In this document: positions 1 to 13,860 of the stretch, in pieces | How positions within the stretch are numbered: position 1 is the first letter of the stretch | Layout: the number at the start of each line of letters is the position of its first letter | Source of the DNA: Myxococcota bacterium | GTDB lineage: Bacteria; Myxococcota_A; UBA9160; JAFDET01 | Assembly (NCBI GenBank): GCA_028278065.1 | Contig: JANQFA010000084.1 | Location: 1-35,754 of the forward strand | Length of the DNA stretch: 35,754 nucleotides | Direction: 5' to 3' | The notes under the pieces: model-generated | What the model was told of the DNA's origin: nothing | The model's database searches: none | What the model saw: the letters and a program-made list of their open reading frames with translations, nothing else | Translations under genes and position numbers: made by a program

Positions 1-1
1 G

Positions 2-580
<579 letters not shown>

Positions 581-585
581 CCGTC

Positions 586-2128
586 ATGCAGCTGACCCTC
601 TGGACATACGAGGCCCCGCCCCACGTCGGCGCAATGCGGATCGCCACCGCGATGAACGGCCTTCACTACGTCCTGCACGCGCCGCAGGGCGACACCTACG
701 CCGACCTTCTCTTCACCATGATCGAGCGCCTGGACAGGCGTCCCCCGGTGACCTACAGCACCTTCCAGGCCCGCGACCTCGGCGGCGACACGGCGCAGCT
801 CTTCCAGACGGCCGTGAAGGAGGCCTACGAGCGCTTCCGGCCGGAGGCGATCCTGGTCGGCGCCTCCTGCACCGCCGAGCTGATTCAGGACGATCCGGGC
901 GGCCTCGCCCGGGCTTTGGCCTTGCCGGTCCCGGTGATCCCCCTCGAGCTGCCGGCCTATCAGCGCAAGGAGAACTGGGGCGCCTCGGAGACCTTCTATC
1001 GGCTGGTGCGCGCCCTGGCAGGCCCGCAGGCACCGCCGCCCGGCGAGAAGCGACCCGGCCGGAAGGCGGCGACGGCGCCAAGCTGCAACATCCTGGGGCC
1101 GACGGCGCTCGGCTTCCGGCACCGGGACGATGTCTTCGAGGTCACCAGGCTGCTGGAGCGCCTCGGGGTCGAAGTTCATAGGGTCGCACCGCTGGGCGCG
1201 CGGCCGGGGGACATCGCAAGGCTCGGAGACGCCGACTTCAACGTCGTGCTCTACCCCGAGGTCGCCGAGACGGCGGCCCGCTGGCTGGAGCGCAGCTTCG
1301 GCCAGCCCTGGACGAAGACCGTGCCGATCGGGGTGGGCGCCACCCGCGACTTCATCGCCGAGGTCGCGGCGCTCGCCGACCTCGATCCGACGCCTCTCCT
1401 GTCCGGCCAGGACTGCCGGCTGCCTTGGTACAGCCGTTCCGTCGACTCCAACTACTTCACGGGCAAGCGGGTCTTCATCTTCGGCGACGCGACCCATGCC
1501 CTCGCCGCGGCGCGGATCGCGGACCAGGAACTGGGCTTCAAGGTCGTCGGTCTGGGCACCTACAGCCGCGAGTTCGCGCGCAGCCTCCGCGAACCCGCCA
1601 AAGGCTACGGCGTCGAGGCGCTGATCACCGACGACTACCTGGAAGTCGAGGCACGCGTCGCCGAGCTGCAGCCGGAACTCGTGTTGGGCACGCAGATGGA
1701 GCGGCACATCGCCAAGCGGCTGGGCATCGGCTGTGCCGTCATCTCCTCGCCCGTCCATGTCCAGGACTTTCCCGCACGCTACTCGCCGCAGATGGGATTC
1801 GAGGGCGCGAACGTCATCTTCGACACCTGGGTGCATCCGCTCGTGATGGGGCTCGAGGAGCATCTGCTAGCGATGTTCCGCGACGACTTCGAGTTCCATG
1901 ACGGGGCAATCCCCTCGCACCTGGGCGTTTCGACAGCGGAAGGCGACGAACGCAGGACGACCCTCCCCTCTGCGGCTCTTTCCGAAACCTCGGCAGTAAC
2001 TTGGGAGGAGGACGCGGAGGAGGAGCTCCGCAAGGTGCCCTTCTTCGTCCGCGGCAAGGCGCGCCGGAACACCGAGCGCTTCGCCTTGGACCAGGGCTTG
2101 GCGATCATCAGCATAGAGACCCTCTACG

Positions 2129-2154
<26 letters not shown>
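586..2154 (+). CDS. bchB: Light-independent protochlorophyllide reductase subunit B
   Basis: Second subunit of the dark-operative protochlorophyllide reductase; BchN and BchB together bind the substrate and the NB cluster. The 522-residue length is normal. The N-terminus [18 protein letters not shown] is diagnostic, and Asp36 in APQGD is the unusual aspartate ligand of the NB 4Fe-4S cluster known for this family. Conserved pieces include [12 protein letters not shown] (about 92-103) and [20 protein letters not shown] (about 387-406). The C-terminal 50 residues hold the small PCP-reductase domain ([15 protein letters not shown]), which helps cover the substrate. The ATG at 586 gives the standard N-terminus. 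No strong ribosome binding site is visible, consistent with coupling to bchN 5 bp upstream. Its 3' end overlaps bchH by 26 bp. Confidence 0.97.
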
Positions 2155-6760
<4,606 letters not shown>

Positions 6761-6761
<1 letters not shown>

Positions 6762-7459
6762 TGGAGAGCCTGGACTACCGCGAGCGACGGGGCCAGCTCG
6801 AGGCCTACTTCGACCGCACGGCGGCGGAGACCTGGGCCCGGCTCACGTCGGACGCGCCCCTGGGCCGAGTGCGCTCGACGGTGCGCGAGGGCCGCGACGC
6901 CATGCGCGCGCGGCTGCTCTCCTGGCTCCCCGCGGATCTGCGGGGTCGGCGGCTGCTCGACGCGGGCTGCGGTACGGGAGCCCTGGCAGCCGAGGCGGCG
7001 GCGCGAGGCGCCGAGGTGGTGGCGGTCGACCTGGCGGGTTCGCTCGTGGAGCTGGCGCGGCAGCGCAACACCGAGGCGGGCCCCGGCTCGATCGAGTTCC
7101 GCACCGGAGACATGCTCGAGCCCGGGCTCGGGGACTTCGACCACGTGGTGGCCATGGACTCGCTCATCCACTACGAGGCGCCCGACATGGTGCGCATGCT
7201 GGGGAAGCTGGCCGCCCACTGCCGCGAGTCGATCCTCTTCACCTTCGCTCCCTGGACCCCGCTGCTGGGGGCGATGCACGCAGCGGGGCGTCTCTTCCCG
7301 CGCGCCGACCGTGCCCCTTCGATCGAGCCCGTGCGTCCCGTGAGTCTCTCCCTGCAGCTGGTCGGCTGGGGGCCGCTCGCGGCCTGGGCGCCGGTGCGGA
7401 GCGAGCGGGTCGCGCGGGGCTTCTACATCTCCCACGCCATGGAGCTGAGCCGGTCATGA
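6761..7459 (+). CDS. bchM: Mg-protoporphyrin IX O-methyltransferase
   Basis: Transfers a methyl group from S-adenosylmethionine to the 13-propionate of Mg-protoporphyrin IX, producing the monomethyl ester used by AcsF. The 232-residue product has the class I methyltransferase fold with motif I LLDAGCGTGALAAEAAARG (about 65-83) followed by EVVAVDLAGS. The beginning, with YFDRTAAETWARLTSD, is characteristic of BchM/ChlM. The ATG at 6761 overlaps the bchL stop by one base (TGATG), and the stop overlaps the lhaA start as ATGA. The frame stays open far upstream inside bchL, but that extension is only a shadow. Glycine codons are mixed here (about 9 GGC, 6 GGG, 3 GGT, 2 GGA by hand count), in contrast to bchL. 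Confidence 0.95.
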
Positions 7460-8886
7460 GGGGCTTCGAGGCGCGAATGGCGCGCGCGTGGACGGTGCTG
7501 GGGACCCGCTTCCTGCCGTTCGCCGACGCCGCGACCGCCGAGCTCCCGCTCGACCGCCTGCTCCGTCTCTCCCTCTTCCAGGTCACCGTGGGGATGGGGC
7601 TCGTGCTGCTCACCGGCACGCTCAACCGCGTGATGATCGTCGAGCTCGGCGTCTCGGCCTGGCTGGTCGCGCTGATGGTGTCGCTGCCGATCGTCTTCGC
7701 GCCCTTCCGCGCGCTGATCGGCTTCCGCTCGGACACCCATCGGTCGGCGCTGGGCTGGCGCCGCGTGCCGTTCCTCTGGATGGGGACGCTGCTGCAGTTC
7801 GGCGGCTTCGCGATCATGCCCTTCGCCCTGATCCTGCTCTCGGGCGACAGCCAGGGCCCCCCCTGGATCGGCCAGGCCGGCGCCGCCCTCGCGTTCCTCC
7901 TGGCCGGGGCGGGTCTCCACGTCGTCCAGACCGCCGGTCTGTCCCTCGCGACCGATCTGGCGCCGGCGGAGTCGCGCCCTCGCGTGGTGGCGCTGCTCTA
8001 CGTGATGCTGCTGGTCGGCATGGCGGGCAGTGCCCTCGCGTTCGGGGCGCTCCTGGCCGACTTCGACCAGATCCAGCTGATTCGCGTGGTGCAGGGCGCC
8101 GCGCTGGCGACCATGGTCCTGAACGGGGTCGCGCTCTGGAAGCAGGAGCCGCGTGATCCCGAGCGGATGGCGCGCGCGGCGCCGCGACCTCCCTTCCGCA
8201 GCGCCTGGCGGGCGTTCGCGGCGCGCACGGGAGCCCGTCGCTTCCTGGTCGCAGTCGGCCTGGGCACCGCGGGCTTCGCGATGCAGGACATTCTCCTGGA
8301 GCCCTACGGCGGAGAGATCCTCGGTCTGGGCGTGGGCGCCACCACCAAGCTGACGGCGCTCCTCGCGGGTGCCACCCTGGCCGCTTGCGCCGTCGCCGCC
8401 CGCGCCCTGGGCAGCGGTGTGGACGTGCACCGCCTCGCCGGCTGCGGCGCCCTCGTCGGCGTGGTGGCCTTCTGCGTGATCCTGTTCGCCGGTGCCCTGG
8501 CGTCGCCCCCGCTGTTCCGTCTGGGCACGGCGCTGATCGGCTTCGGCGCGGGGCTCTTCGGGGTGAGCACCCTGACGGCCGCGATGAGTTTCGAGAGCGG
8601 TGGGGCCGGGCTGGCGCTGGGCGCCTGGGGCGCGGTCCAGGCCACTGCCGCGGGAGGAGCGATCGCTCTGGGCGGAGCGATTCGCGACGGGGTCGGTGCG
8701 CTGGCGGCGCAGGGACTGCTCGGTCCGGCGCTCACCAGCCCGTCCATCGGGTACGGCGCGGTCTACTACCTGGAGATCGCGCTGCTGTTCGCCAGCCTGA
8801 TTGCGATCGGCCCGCTCGTGCGCCCTGCGCGCAGCGGAGCCGCGGAGCGCTCGGCCCGCCTCGAGTTGGCGGGGTTCCCGGGCTAG
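7456..8886 (+). CDS. lhaA: Light-harvesting complex assembly protein LhaA (PucC/BCD-family MFS)
   Basis: Polytopic inner-membrane protein of the major facilitator superfamily, bacteriochlorophyll delivery branch (LhaA, PucC, Bch2). LhaA is known to help assemble LH1 around the reaction centre, probably by handling bacteriochlorophyll. The 476 residues contain about 12 hydrophobic segments. Family signatures visible are TGTLNRVMIVELGV (about 53-66), the loop FRALIGFRSDTHRSALGWRR (about 87-106) and the half-repeat AMQDILLEPYGGEILGLGVG (about 275-294). The position between bchM and puhA is the conserved place for lhaA. The start overlaps the bchM stop (ATGA). A second family member lies at 28745-30106 and is assigned there as the Bch2/PucC-like copy. 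Confidence 0.93.
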   Translation: MRGFEARMARAWTVLGTRFLPFADAATAELPLDRLLRLSLFQVTVGMGLVLLTGTLNRVMIVELGVSAWLVALMVSLPIVFAPFRALIGFRSDTHRSALGWRRVPFLWMGTLLQFGGFAIMPFALILLSGDSQGPPWIGQAGAALAFLLAGAGLHVVQTAGLSLATDLAPAESRPRVVALLYVMLLVGMAGSALAFGALLADFDQIQLIRVVQGAALATMVLNGVALWKQEPRDPERMARAAPRPPFRSAWRAFAARTGARRFLVAVGLGTAGFAMQDILLEPYGGEILGLGVGATTKLTALLAGATLAACAVAARALGSGVDVHRLAGCGALVGVVAFCVILFAGALASPPLFRLGTALIGFGAGLFGVSTLTAAMSFESGGAGLALGAWGAVQATAAGGAIALGGAIRDGVGALAAQGLLGPALTSPSIGYGAVYYLEIALLFASLIAIGPLVRPARSGAAERSARLELAGFPG

Positions 8887-8892
8887 TACCAC

Positions 8893-8897
8893 GGAGG
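8893..8897 (+). promoter_or_regulatory. Ribosome binding site deciding the puhA start
   Basis: GGAGG at 8893-8897 lies 8 bp before the ATG at 8906 but only 2 bp before the ATG at 8900. The spacing favours 8906, giving an N-terminus METGAITEYVDVAQ. Confidence 0.6.
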
Positions 8898-8905
8898 TCA
8901 TGCAG

Positions 8906-9679
8906 ATGGAAACCGGAGCCATCACCGAGTATGTCGATGTCGCCCAGCTCGTTCTCTACCTCTTCTGGGCCTTTTTTGCGGGCCTGATCTTCTATCTCCG
9001 ACGCGAGGACAAGCGCGAGGGCTACCCGCTCGTGTCCGACCGCTCGGCCGACGTGGTGGTGCAGGGCTTCCCGGCCGTCCCGCCGGCCAAGGTCTACTCG
9101 CTCCCCGCCGGCGGAACGTTCGCCGCGCCCAGCGGTGGGCCCGACGACCGCGAGGTTCGTGCCGAGCCCGCCCATGCGTTCCCGGGCGCCCCGCTCGAGC
9201 CGGTGGGCGATCCCATGCTGGCGGAGGTCGGACCCGGGTCGTATGCCCAGCGGCACGACGTCCCCGACGTGACCCTCGAGCTCGAGCCGCGCATCGTTCC
9301 CATGCGCGTGGCGACCGAGTTCTGGGTCGAGCCCCGCGACCCGGATCCGCGCGGGATGGACGTGATCGGCACCGACGGCGAGAAGGGCGGGACGGTCAGC
9401 GACATCTGGGTGGACCGCGCAGAGCCCCAGATCCGCTACCTCGAGGTGGAGGTCGCCGGAGACGCGGATCTCCGGGTGCTCCTGCCGATCACCCTGGCCA
9501 ACGTCGACGGCCGTCGTGGGTGTGTGAAGGTGGCCTCCATCTGCGGAGACCACTTCGCGGGGGTCCCGACGACCCGCCAGCCGGACCAGGTGACGCTGCT
9601 GGAAGAGGACCGCATCTGCGCCTACTACGCGGGCGGCCACCTGTACGCCATGCCCTCCCGGCAGGAGGCGATCCTGTGA
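8906..9679 (+). CDS. puhA: Photosynthetic reaction centre H subunit
   Basis: PuhA caps the cytoplasmic face of the type II reaction centre and forms part of the proton path to the secondary quinone QB. The 257 residues match the family length. One N-terminal transmembrane helix (VAQLVLYLFWAFFAGLIFYLRRE) is followed by the conserved KREGYPL and a large cytoplasmic PRC-barrel domain with the segments VPMRVATEFWVEPRDPDPRG and the C-terminal VTLLEEDRICAYYAGG. The ATG at 8906 is preferred by ribosome-site spacing; 8900 would add two residues. It is the only reaction-centre structural gene in the window: pufL and pufM are not present. The stop overlaps puhB as GTGA, preceded by AGGAGG at 9663-9668. 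Confidence 0.97.
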   Translation: METGAITEYVDVAQLVLYLFWAFFAGLIFYLRREDKREGYPLVSDRSADVVVQGFPAVPPAKVYSLPAGGTFAAPSGGPDDREVRAEPAHAFPGAPLEPVGDPMLAEVGPGSYAQRHDVPDVTLELEPRIVPMRVATEFWVEPRDPDPRGMDVIGTDGEKGGTVSDIWVDRAEPQIRYLEVEVAGDADLRVLLPITLANVDGRRGCVKVASICGDHFAGVPTTRQPDQVTLLEEDRICAYYAGGHLYAMPSRQEAIL

Positions 9680-10335
9680 GCGGTGCGCAGACGGGCGAGT
9701 ACGAGTTCGAGCCGATCCCGGGCCTCCCGGAGGAGCTTCCCGAAGGCGAGGAGATCCTCTGGCAGGGGTCGCCGGACTGGCGAAGCCTGGCGCGCCACGT
9801 CTTCCACGTCCCGAAGATCGCCGTCTACTTCGCCGTCATCCTGGCGTGCCGGGCCGGTCTCGCGCTCGCGGACGGCGCGTCCCTCCCCGAGGCGGCGCTC
9901 TCGCTGACGCTCCCCGCTGGCGTGGCGGGACTCGCGCTGGGGATCCTCGCGGGCCTCGCCTGGCTGCACGCCCGGGCGTCGATCTACACGCTCACCAACC
10001 GCCGCGTGGTGATGCGCTTCGGCGTGGCTCTCACGCTTGCCGTGAACCTCCCGTTCCGGATGATCCAGGGGGCGGCGATTCGCGCCTACCGGGACGGCAC
10101 GGGCGACATCCCCCTGGAGGTGGGGGACGCCGGGCAGCTGGGCTACGTCGTGATGTGGCCCCATGCCCGGTCCTGGCGCTTCGGGCGGAGCGCGCAGCCC
10201 ATGCTGCGCTGCGTGCCGGAGGCTCACACGGTGGCCGAGGCCCTGGTGCACGCGCTCGCGACCCCCGACCGGGACGTCGCGGGCCTGGAGAGGTCGAGCC
10301 ACGTGGCCGCGGAGCCGGTGGCGGCGGTCTCGTGA
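9676..10335 (+). CDS. puhB: Reaction-centre assembly protein PuhB
   Basis: Membrane protein needed for efficient reaction-centre assembly in purple bacteria. The GTG start at 9676 overlaps the puhA stop by 4 bp and has AGGAGG 7 bp upstream, giving 219 residues beginning with the conserved EFEPIPGLPEELPEGEEILWQG. Two hydrophobic helices (about 44-62 and 72-94) precede a bacterial PH-like domain with YTLTNRRVVMRFGVALTLAVNLPF. The C-terminal segment ARSWRFGRSAQPMLRCVP is also typical of PuhB. Identity is supported both by motifs and by its fixed position between puhA and puhC. Confidence 0.95.
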   Translation: MSGAQTGEYEFEPIPGLPEELPEGEEILWQGSPDWRSLARHVFHVPKIAVYFAVILACRAGLALADGASLPEAALSLTLPAGVAGLALGILAGLAWLHARASIYTLTNRRVVMRFGVALTLAVNLPFRMIQGAAIRAYRDGTGDIPLEVGDAGQLGYVVMWPHARSWRFGRSAQPMLRCVPEAHTVAEALVHALATPDRDVAGLERSSHVAAEPVAAVS

Positions 10336-10347
10336 GGGGGAAGCGCC

Positions 10348-10839
10348 GTGAGCCACCATCACGATCGGCCCTTCCCGCGCGGCGTCCTGATCGCCGCCGG
10401 CGCGCTGCTCGGCCTTTCCCTGGTGGCCGCTGCGTCGGCGCGCATCACCGGCATCGGGACCACTCCCAACCCCACGGCGGCCGAGGTGGAACGCTTCGCG
10501 TTCCACTTCGACGACCGCGCGGACGGTGCCGTCGTGGTGCGGTCCGCGGTGGACGGCAGCACGGTGCGGGTCCTCGAGCCGGGCACCCACGGCTTCGTGC
10601 GCAGCGTCGTTCGCGGGCTCGCCCGTGAGCGGCGCGCGCGCGGCATCGGGCCGGAGCCGGCCTTCCACCTGACTCACTGGGCCGACGGGCGCCTGTCCCT
10701 CGACGATCCGGCGACCGGGCGCACCGTCGAGCTCGGCGCCTTCGGGCCCACCAACGCCGGGGCCTTCGCGCAGCTCCTGTCCGATGCGTCGGCCCCTCTT
10801 GATCCAACCGGCCCCGGGCCGAGGAGGAACGCACCTTGA
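10348..10839 (+). CDS. puhC: Photosynthetic complex assembly protein PuhC
   Basis: PuhC assists assembly of the reaction centre-LH1 core. The 163-residue product starts at a GTG (10348) with GGGGG about 6 bp upstream. It has a short basic cytoplasmic N-terminus, one transmembrane helix ([19 protein letters not shown], about 13-31) and a periplasmic domain with the family-like pattern [13 protein letters not shown] (here [15 protein letters not shown]), [18 protein letters not shown] and ending in [13 protein letters not shown]. PuhC is poorly conserved, so position between puhB and acsF carries much of the weight. The stop overlaps the acsF TTG start. No puhE gene follows, unlike the Rhodobacter order. 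Confidence 0.9.
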   Translation: MSHHHDRPFPRGVLIAAGALLGLSLVAAASARITGIGTTPNPTAAEVERFAFHFDDRADGAVVVRSAVDGSTVRVLEPGTHGFVRSVVRGLARERRARGIGPEPAFHLTHWADGRLSLDDPATGRTVELGAFGPTNAGAFAQLLSDASAPLDPTGPGPRRNAP

Positions 10840-11891
10840 GCGCAGCCAGCAAGCCCAACGAGACCACGCGGAAGGCCCAGGAGGATCACGCTCTCAGCCC
10901 TCGCTTCTACACGACGGACTTCGCGGCCCTCGACCGGATCGACGTGTCCAGCGTTCGCCGGGAGTGGGACGAGCTCATCGACGAGCTGCACCGGGACGGG
11001 AACCGCGATCACTTCGTGGCGCCGGAGACGTTCGGACAGCGGCTGGCAGACCTCCCGGACGGGCTGCGCGAGGAGTTCATCGACTTCCTGGTCAGCTCCA
11101 TCACCGCGGAGTTCTCGGGCTGCGTGCTCTATGGCGAGATCCGCAAGCGCGCGAAGAACCCCGACGTCGAGGAGCTCTTCGGCCTGATGGCGCGCGACGA
11201 GTCACGCCACGCGGGCTTCATCAACGCCGCGCTGAAGGGGCTGGGCATGGGCGTGGACCTGGGCTTCCTCACCCGCGAGAAGAAGTACACGTACTTCAAG
11301 CCCAAGTACGTCTTCTACGCGACCTACCTGTCGGAGAAGATCGGCTACGCCCGCTACATCAGCATCTACCGGCAGCTCGAGCGGCACCCGGAGCTGCGCT
11401 TCCATCCGATCTTCGAGTTCTTCGAGCAGTGGTGCAACGACGAGTTCCGCCATGGCGAGGCGTTCGCGCTGCTCATGAGAGCCGACCCCAAGCTGCTGCG
11501 CGGCATGAACCGGCTCTGGATCCGCTTCTTCCTGCTGGCGGTCTTCGCCACGATGTACGTACGCGACCACACGCGGCCCGCGTTGCACGAGGCGCTGGGT
11601 CTCGACCCCACCGAGTACGACATGCAGGTCTTCCGCATCACGAGCGCGATCTCGCAGCAGGTGTTCCCGTTCACACTCGATGTGGACGACCCCCGCTTCC
11701 TTGCCGGCCTGGAGCGTCTCCGCCGCCTCAGCGAGGCGGCCGACGCGGCTGGACGGCAGGGCGGGGTGGGCGGCGCCCTGAAGCGCGTGGGGCTGCAGGT
11801 GGCGTCGGCGGCGACATTCGCCCGCCTCTACCTGCTGCCCACGCGCAGCAACGCGCTGCCGCAGCAGGTGCGCATGGCGGCCGCCTGGTAG
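10836..11891 (+). CDS. acsF: Aerobic Mg-protoporphyrin IX monomethyl ester oxidative cyclase
   Basis: Di-iron oxygenase that forms the fifth (E) ring of bacteriochlorophyll using O2. The 351 residues carry the two ExxH iron-binding motifs, DESRH (Glu122, His125) and DEFRH (Glu203, His206), and the glutamates in [14 protein letters not shown] (about 89-102). The TTG at 10836 is chosen because GAGGAGG (10821-10827) lies 8 bp upstream and because it yields the normal N-terminus leading to [10 protein letters not shown]; it overlaps the puhC stop by 4 bp. Presence of AcsF shows the cell can make bacteriochlorophyll under oxygen. The anaerobic cyclase bchE is not in this window. Confidence 0.97.
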   Translation: MSAASKPNETTRKAQEDHALSPRFYTTDFAALDRIDVSSVRREWDELIDELHRDGNRDHFVAPETFGQRLADLPDGLREEFIDFLVSSITAEFSGCVLYGEIRKRAKNPDVEELFGLMARDESRHAGFINAALKGLGMGVDLGFLTREKKYTYFKPKYVFYATYLSEKIGYARYISIYRQLERHPELRFHPIFEFFEQWCNDEFRHGEAFALLMRADPKLLRGMNRLWIRFFLLAVFATMYVRDHTRPALHEALGLDPTEYDMQVFRITSAISQQVFPFTLDVDDPRFLAGLERLRRLSEAADAAGRQGGVGGALKRVGLQVASAATFARLYLLPTRSNALPQQVRMAAAW

Positions 11892-11919
11892 CGACGCGGG
11901 GAACCACGAGGAGGATACC

Positions 11920-13818
11920 GTGGCACTGGCGAGCGAGCTCGAAGCAAGGGTCTGGCAGAGGCGTGCGGAGGACGGGCCGGCGCGCCCCATCTCTCCCAGC
12001 GCCGCGATCGGATCGACCGACGCCTTGCGCAGACTGCGGGTGGAGGAGCTTCCCGCCGTGGCCAGGGCGGTGCGTCGCGGCATCCTCCAGGCGGTGTCCC
12101 GTACCGGAGGGCACCTCGGAGCGGGCCTCGGGGCAGTCGAGCTCGCCACGGCGCTCCACTACGTGTTCGACACACCGCGCGACCGGCTGATCTGGGACGT
12201 GGGACACCAGGGATACCCGCACAAGTTCCTGACCGGGCGGCGCGAGCGGTTCGCCACGCTGGGGCAGCGTGGTGGGCTCGGCAAGTTCCTGCGCCGCGAC
12301 GAGTCGCCCTACGACGTCTTCGGCGCGGGCCACGCCGGAACGTCCGTCTCCGCCGCCGTGGGGGTCGCCGAGGCGATCCGCCGCCGCGGGGGTGCGGAGT
12401 GGGTCGTGGCGGTGATCGGTGACGGTTCCCTGACGGCGGGCATGGCGTTCGAGGGACTCAACAACGCGGGCGGGCTCGGCCTCGACAACCTGGTCGTGGT
12501 GCTGAACGACAACGGGATGTCGATCTCTCCGAATGTCGGTGCGCTCACCGACAACTTCGCCGACGAGGCGGGCGCCGCGGCCGCCGCATGGTTCGAGGGC
12601 CTCGGCTTCCACTACGTCGGTCCGGTTCCCGGGCACGACCTGCCGGTCCTGGTCGAGACCCTGGAGTCGGTCCGGGACGGAGGGGCGCCACGGCGCCCCG
12701 TCGTGGTCCACTGCCGCACCGAGAAGGGGCACGGCTACGAACCGGCGGCACGCGACCCGGTGACCTACCACGGGGTGGGCCCGTTCGACGTCGAGTCCGG
12801 CGCGATGAACGGTGGGGGAGGTGGCGGCGCATCGTGGACCTCGGTCTTCGCCAGCGGGCTGGTCGAGCTGGCACAGCGGGACCCGCGTATCGTCGGGATC
12901 ACCGCGGCCATGGCCGACGGGACCGGGCTCTCGCGCTTCCGGGACGCCCATCCCGACCGCTTCTACGACGTGGGCATCGCCGAGCAGCACGCGGTCACCA
13001 TGGCCGCGGGCATGGCCACCGAGGGGCTGAAGCCCGTGTGCGCCATCTACTCGACCTTCCTCCAGCGCGCGTTCGACCAGGTCGTCCACGACGTCTGCCT
13101 CCAGAACCTGGATGTGACCTTCGCGATCGACCGGGCCGGCCTGGTCGGGGCGGACGGCGCCACGCACCAGGGTCTCTACGACTTCGGCTACCTGCGCTCC
13201 CTGCCGAACATGCTCGTCATGGCGCCGCGCGACGGCGAGGAGCTGCGGCGCATGCTGCGGACGGCGATCGAGCATCCGGGGCCGGCCGCGCTGCGGTTCC
13301 CGCGAGGGACCGCGCCTGGGGTCGCCGCAGAGGGGCCCATCGCTCGCCTCGAGGTGGGGCAGGGCGAGCTTCTGCGCAGCGGAGGCGACGTGGCGCTGGT
13401 CGCGGTGGGCTCGGCCGTGGCTGAGGCCCTGGCGGCCGCCCAGTCGCTGGCCGAGGAGGGAATCGACGCGGCGGTCCTGGACGCGCGCTTCGTGAAGCCG
13501 CTCGACTCGGACGGGATCGCAGCCCTGGCCCAGCGGACGGGTATCGTGGTCACGGTCGAGGAGCACGCCCGTGAAGGAGGGTTCGGAGAGGCCGTGCTCA
13601 AGCTCCTCTCGGACCGCGGTCTGCGGGTGTCCAGCCGTGTCCTGGCCCTGCCGGACGGGGTCCTGGAGCACGGCGACCCGGGTCCCGCACGATCCGCGTG
13701 CGGAATCGACGCGGGCGGGATCGCCCGTGCCGCGCGCGAGCTGGTGGAGGGGCGACGTTGCGGACCCTCCCGGATGTGCGAGCCTGAGAGAGAGCGAGGT
13801 TCCGATGGCCCACCCTGA
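11920..13818 (+). CDS. dxs: 1-deoxy-D-xylulose-5-phosphate synthase
   Basis: Thiamine-diphosphate enzyme condensing pyruvate and glyceraldehyde 3-phosphate, the first step of the MEP isoprenoid pathway that feeds the phytyl/geranylgeranyl tail and carotenoids. The 632 residues show His65 in TGGHLG, the ThDP motif starting GDGS (167) and ending LNDNGMSISPNVG (NDN at 196-198), the central transketolase domain with DVGIAEQHAVTMAAG, and the C-terminal transketolase domain. The GTG at 11920 is preceded by GAGGAGGA at 11908-11915. Dxs copies inside photosynthesis clusters are known in several purple bacteria. It lies 28 bp after acsF in the same direction and is likely cotranscribed. Confidence 0.97.
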   Translation: MALASELEARVWQRRAEDGPARPISPSAAIGSTDALRRLRVEELPAVARAVRRGILQAVSRTGGHLGAGLGAVELATALHYVFDTPRDRLIWDVGHQGYPHKFLTGRRERFATLGQRGGLGKFLRRDESPYDVFGAGHAGTSVSAAVGVAEAIRRRGGAEWVVAVIGDGSLTAGMAFEGLNNAGGLGLDNLVVVLNDNGMSISPNVGALTDNFADEAGAAAAAWFEGLGFHYVGPVPGHDLPVLVETLESVRDGGAPRRPVVVHCRTEKGHGYEPAARDPVTYHGVGPFDVESGAMNGGGGGGASWTSVFASGLVELAQRDPRIVGITAAMADGTGLSRFRDAHPDRFYDVGIAEQHAVTMAAGMATEGLKPVCAIYSTFLQRAFDQVVHDVCLQNLDVTFAIDRAGLVGADGATHQGLYDFGYLRSLPNMLVMAPRDGEELRRMLRTAIEHPGPAALRFPRGTAPGVAAEGPIARLEVGQGELLRSGGDVALVAVGSAVAEALAAAQSLAEEGIDAAVLDARFVKPLDSDGIAALAQRTGIVVTVEEHAREGGFGEAVLKLLSDRGLRVSSRVLALPDGVLEHGDPGPARSACGIDAGGIARAARELVEGRRCGPSRMCEPERERGSDGPP

Positions 13819-13860
13819 AGGCCCTGTCCTGCTGCCGAGTTGCAAGCCGCGAGCGGATCT

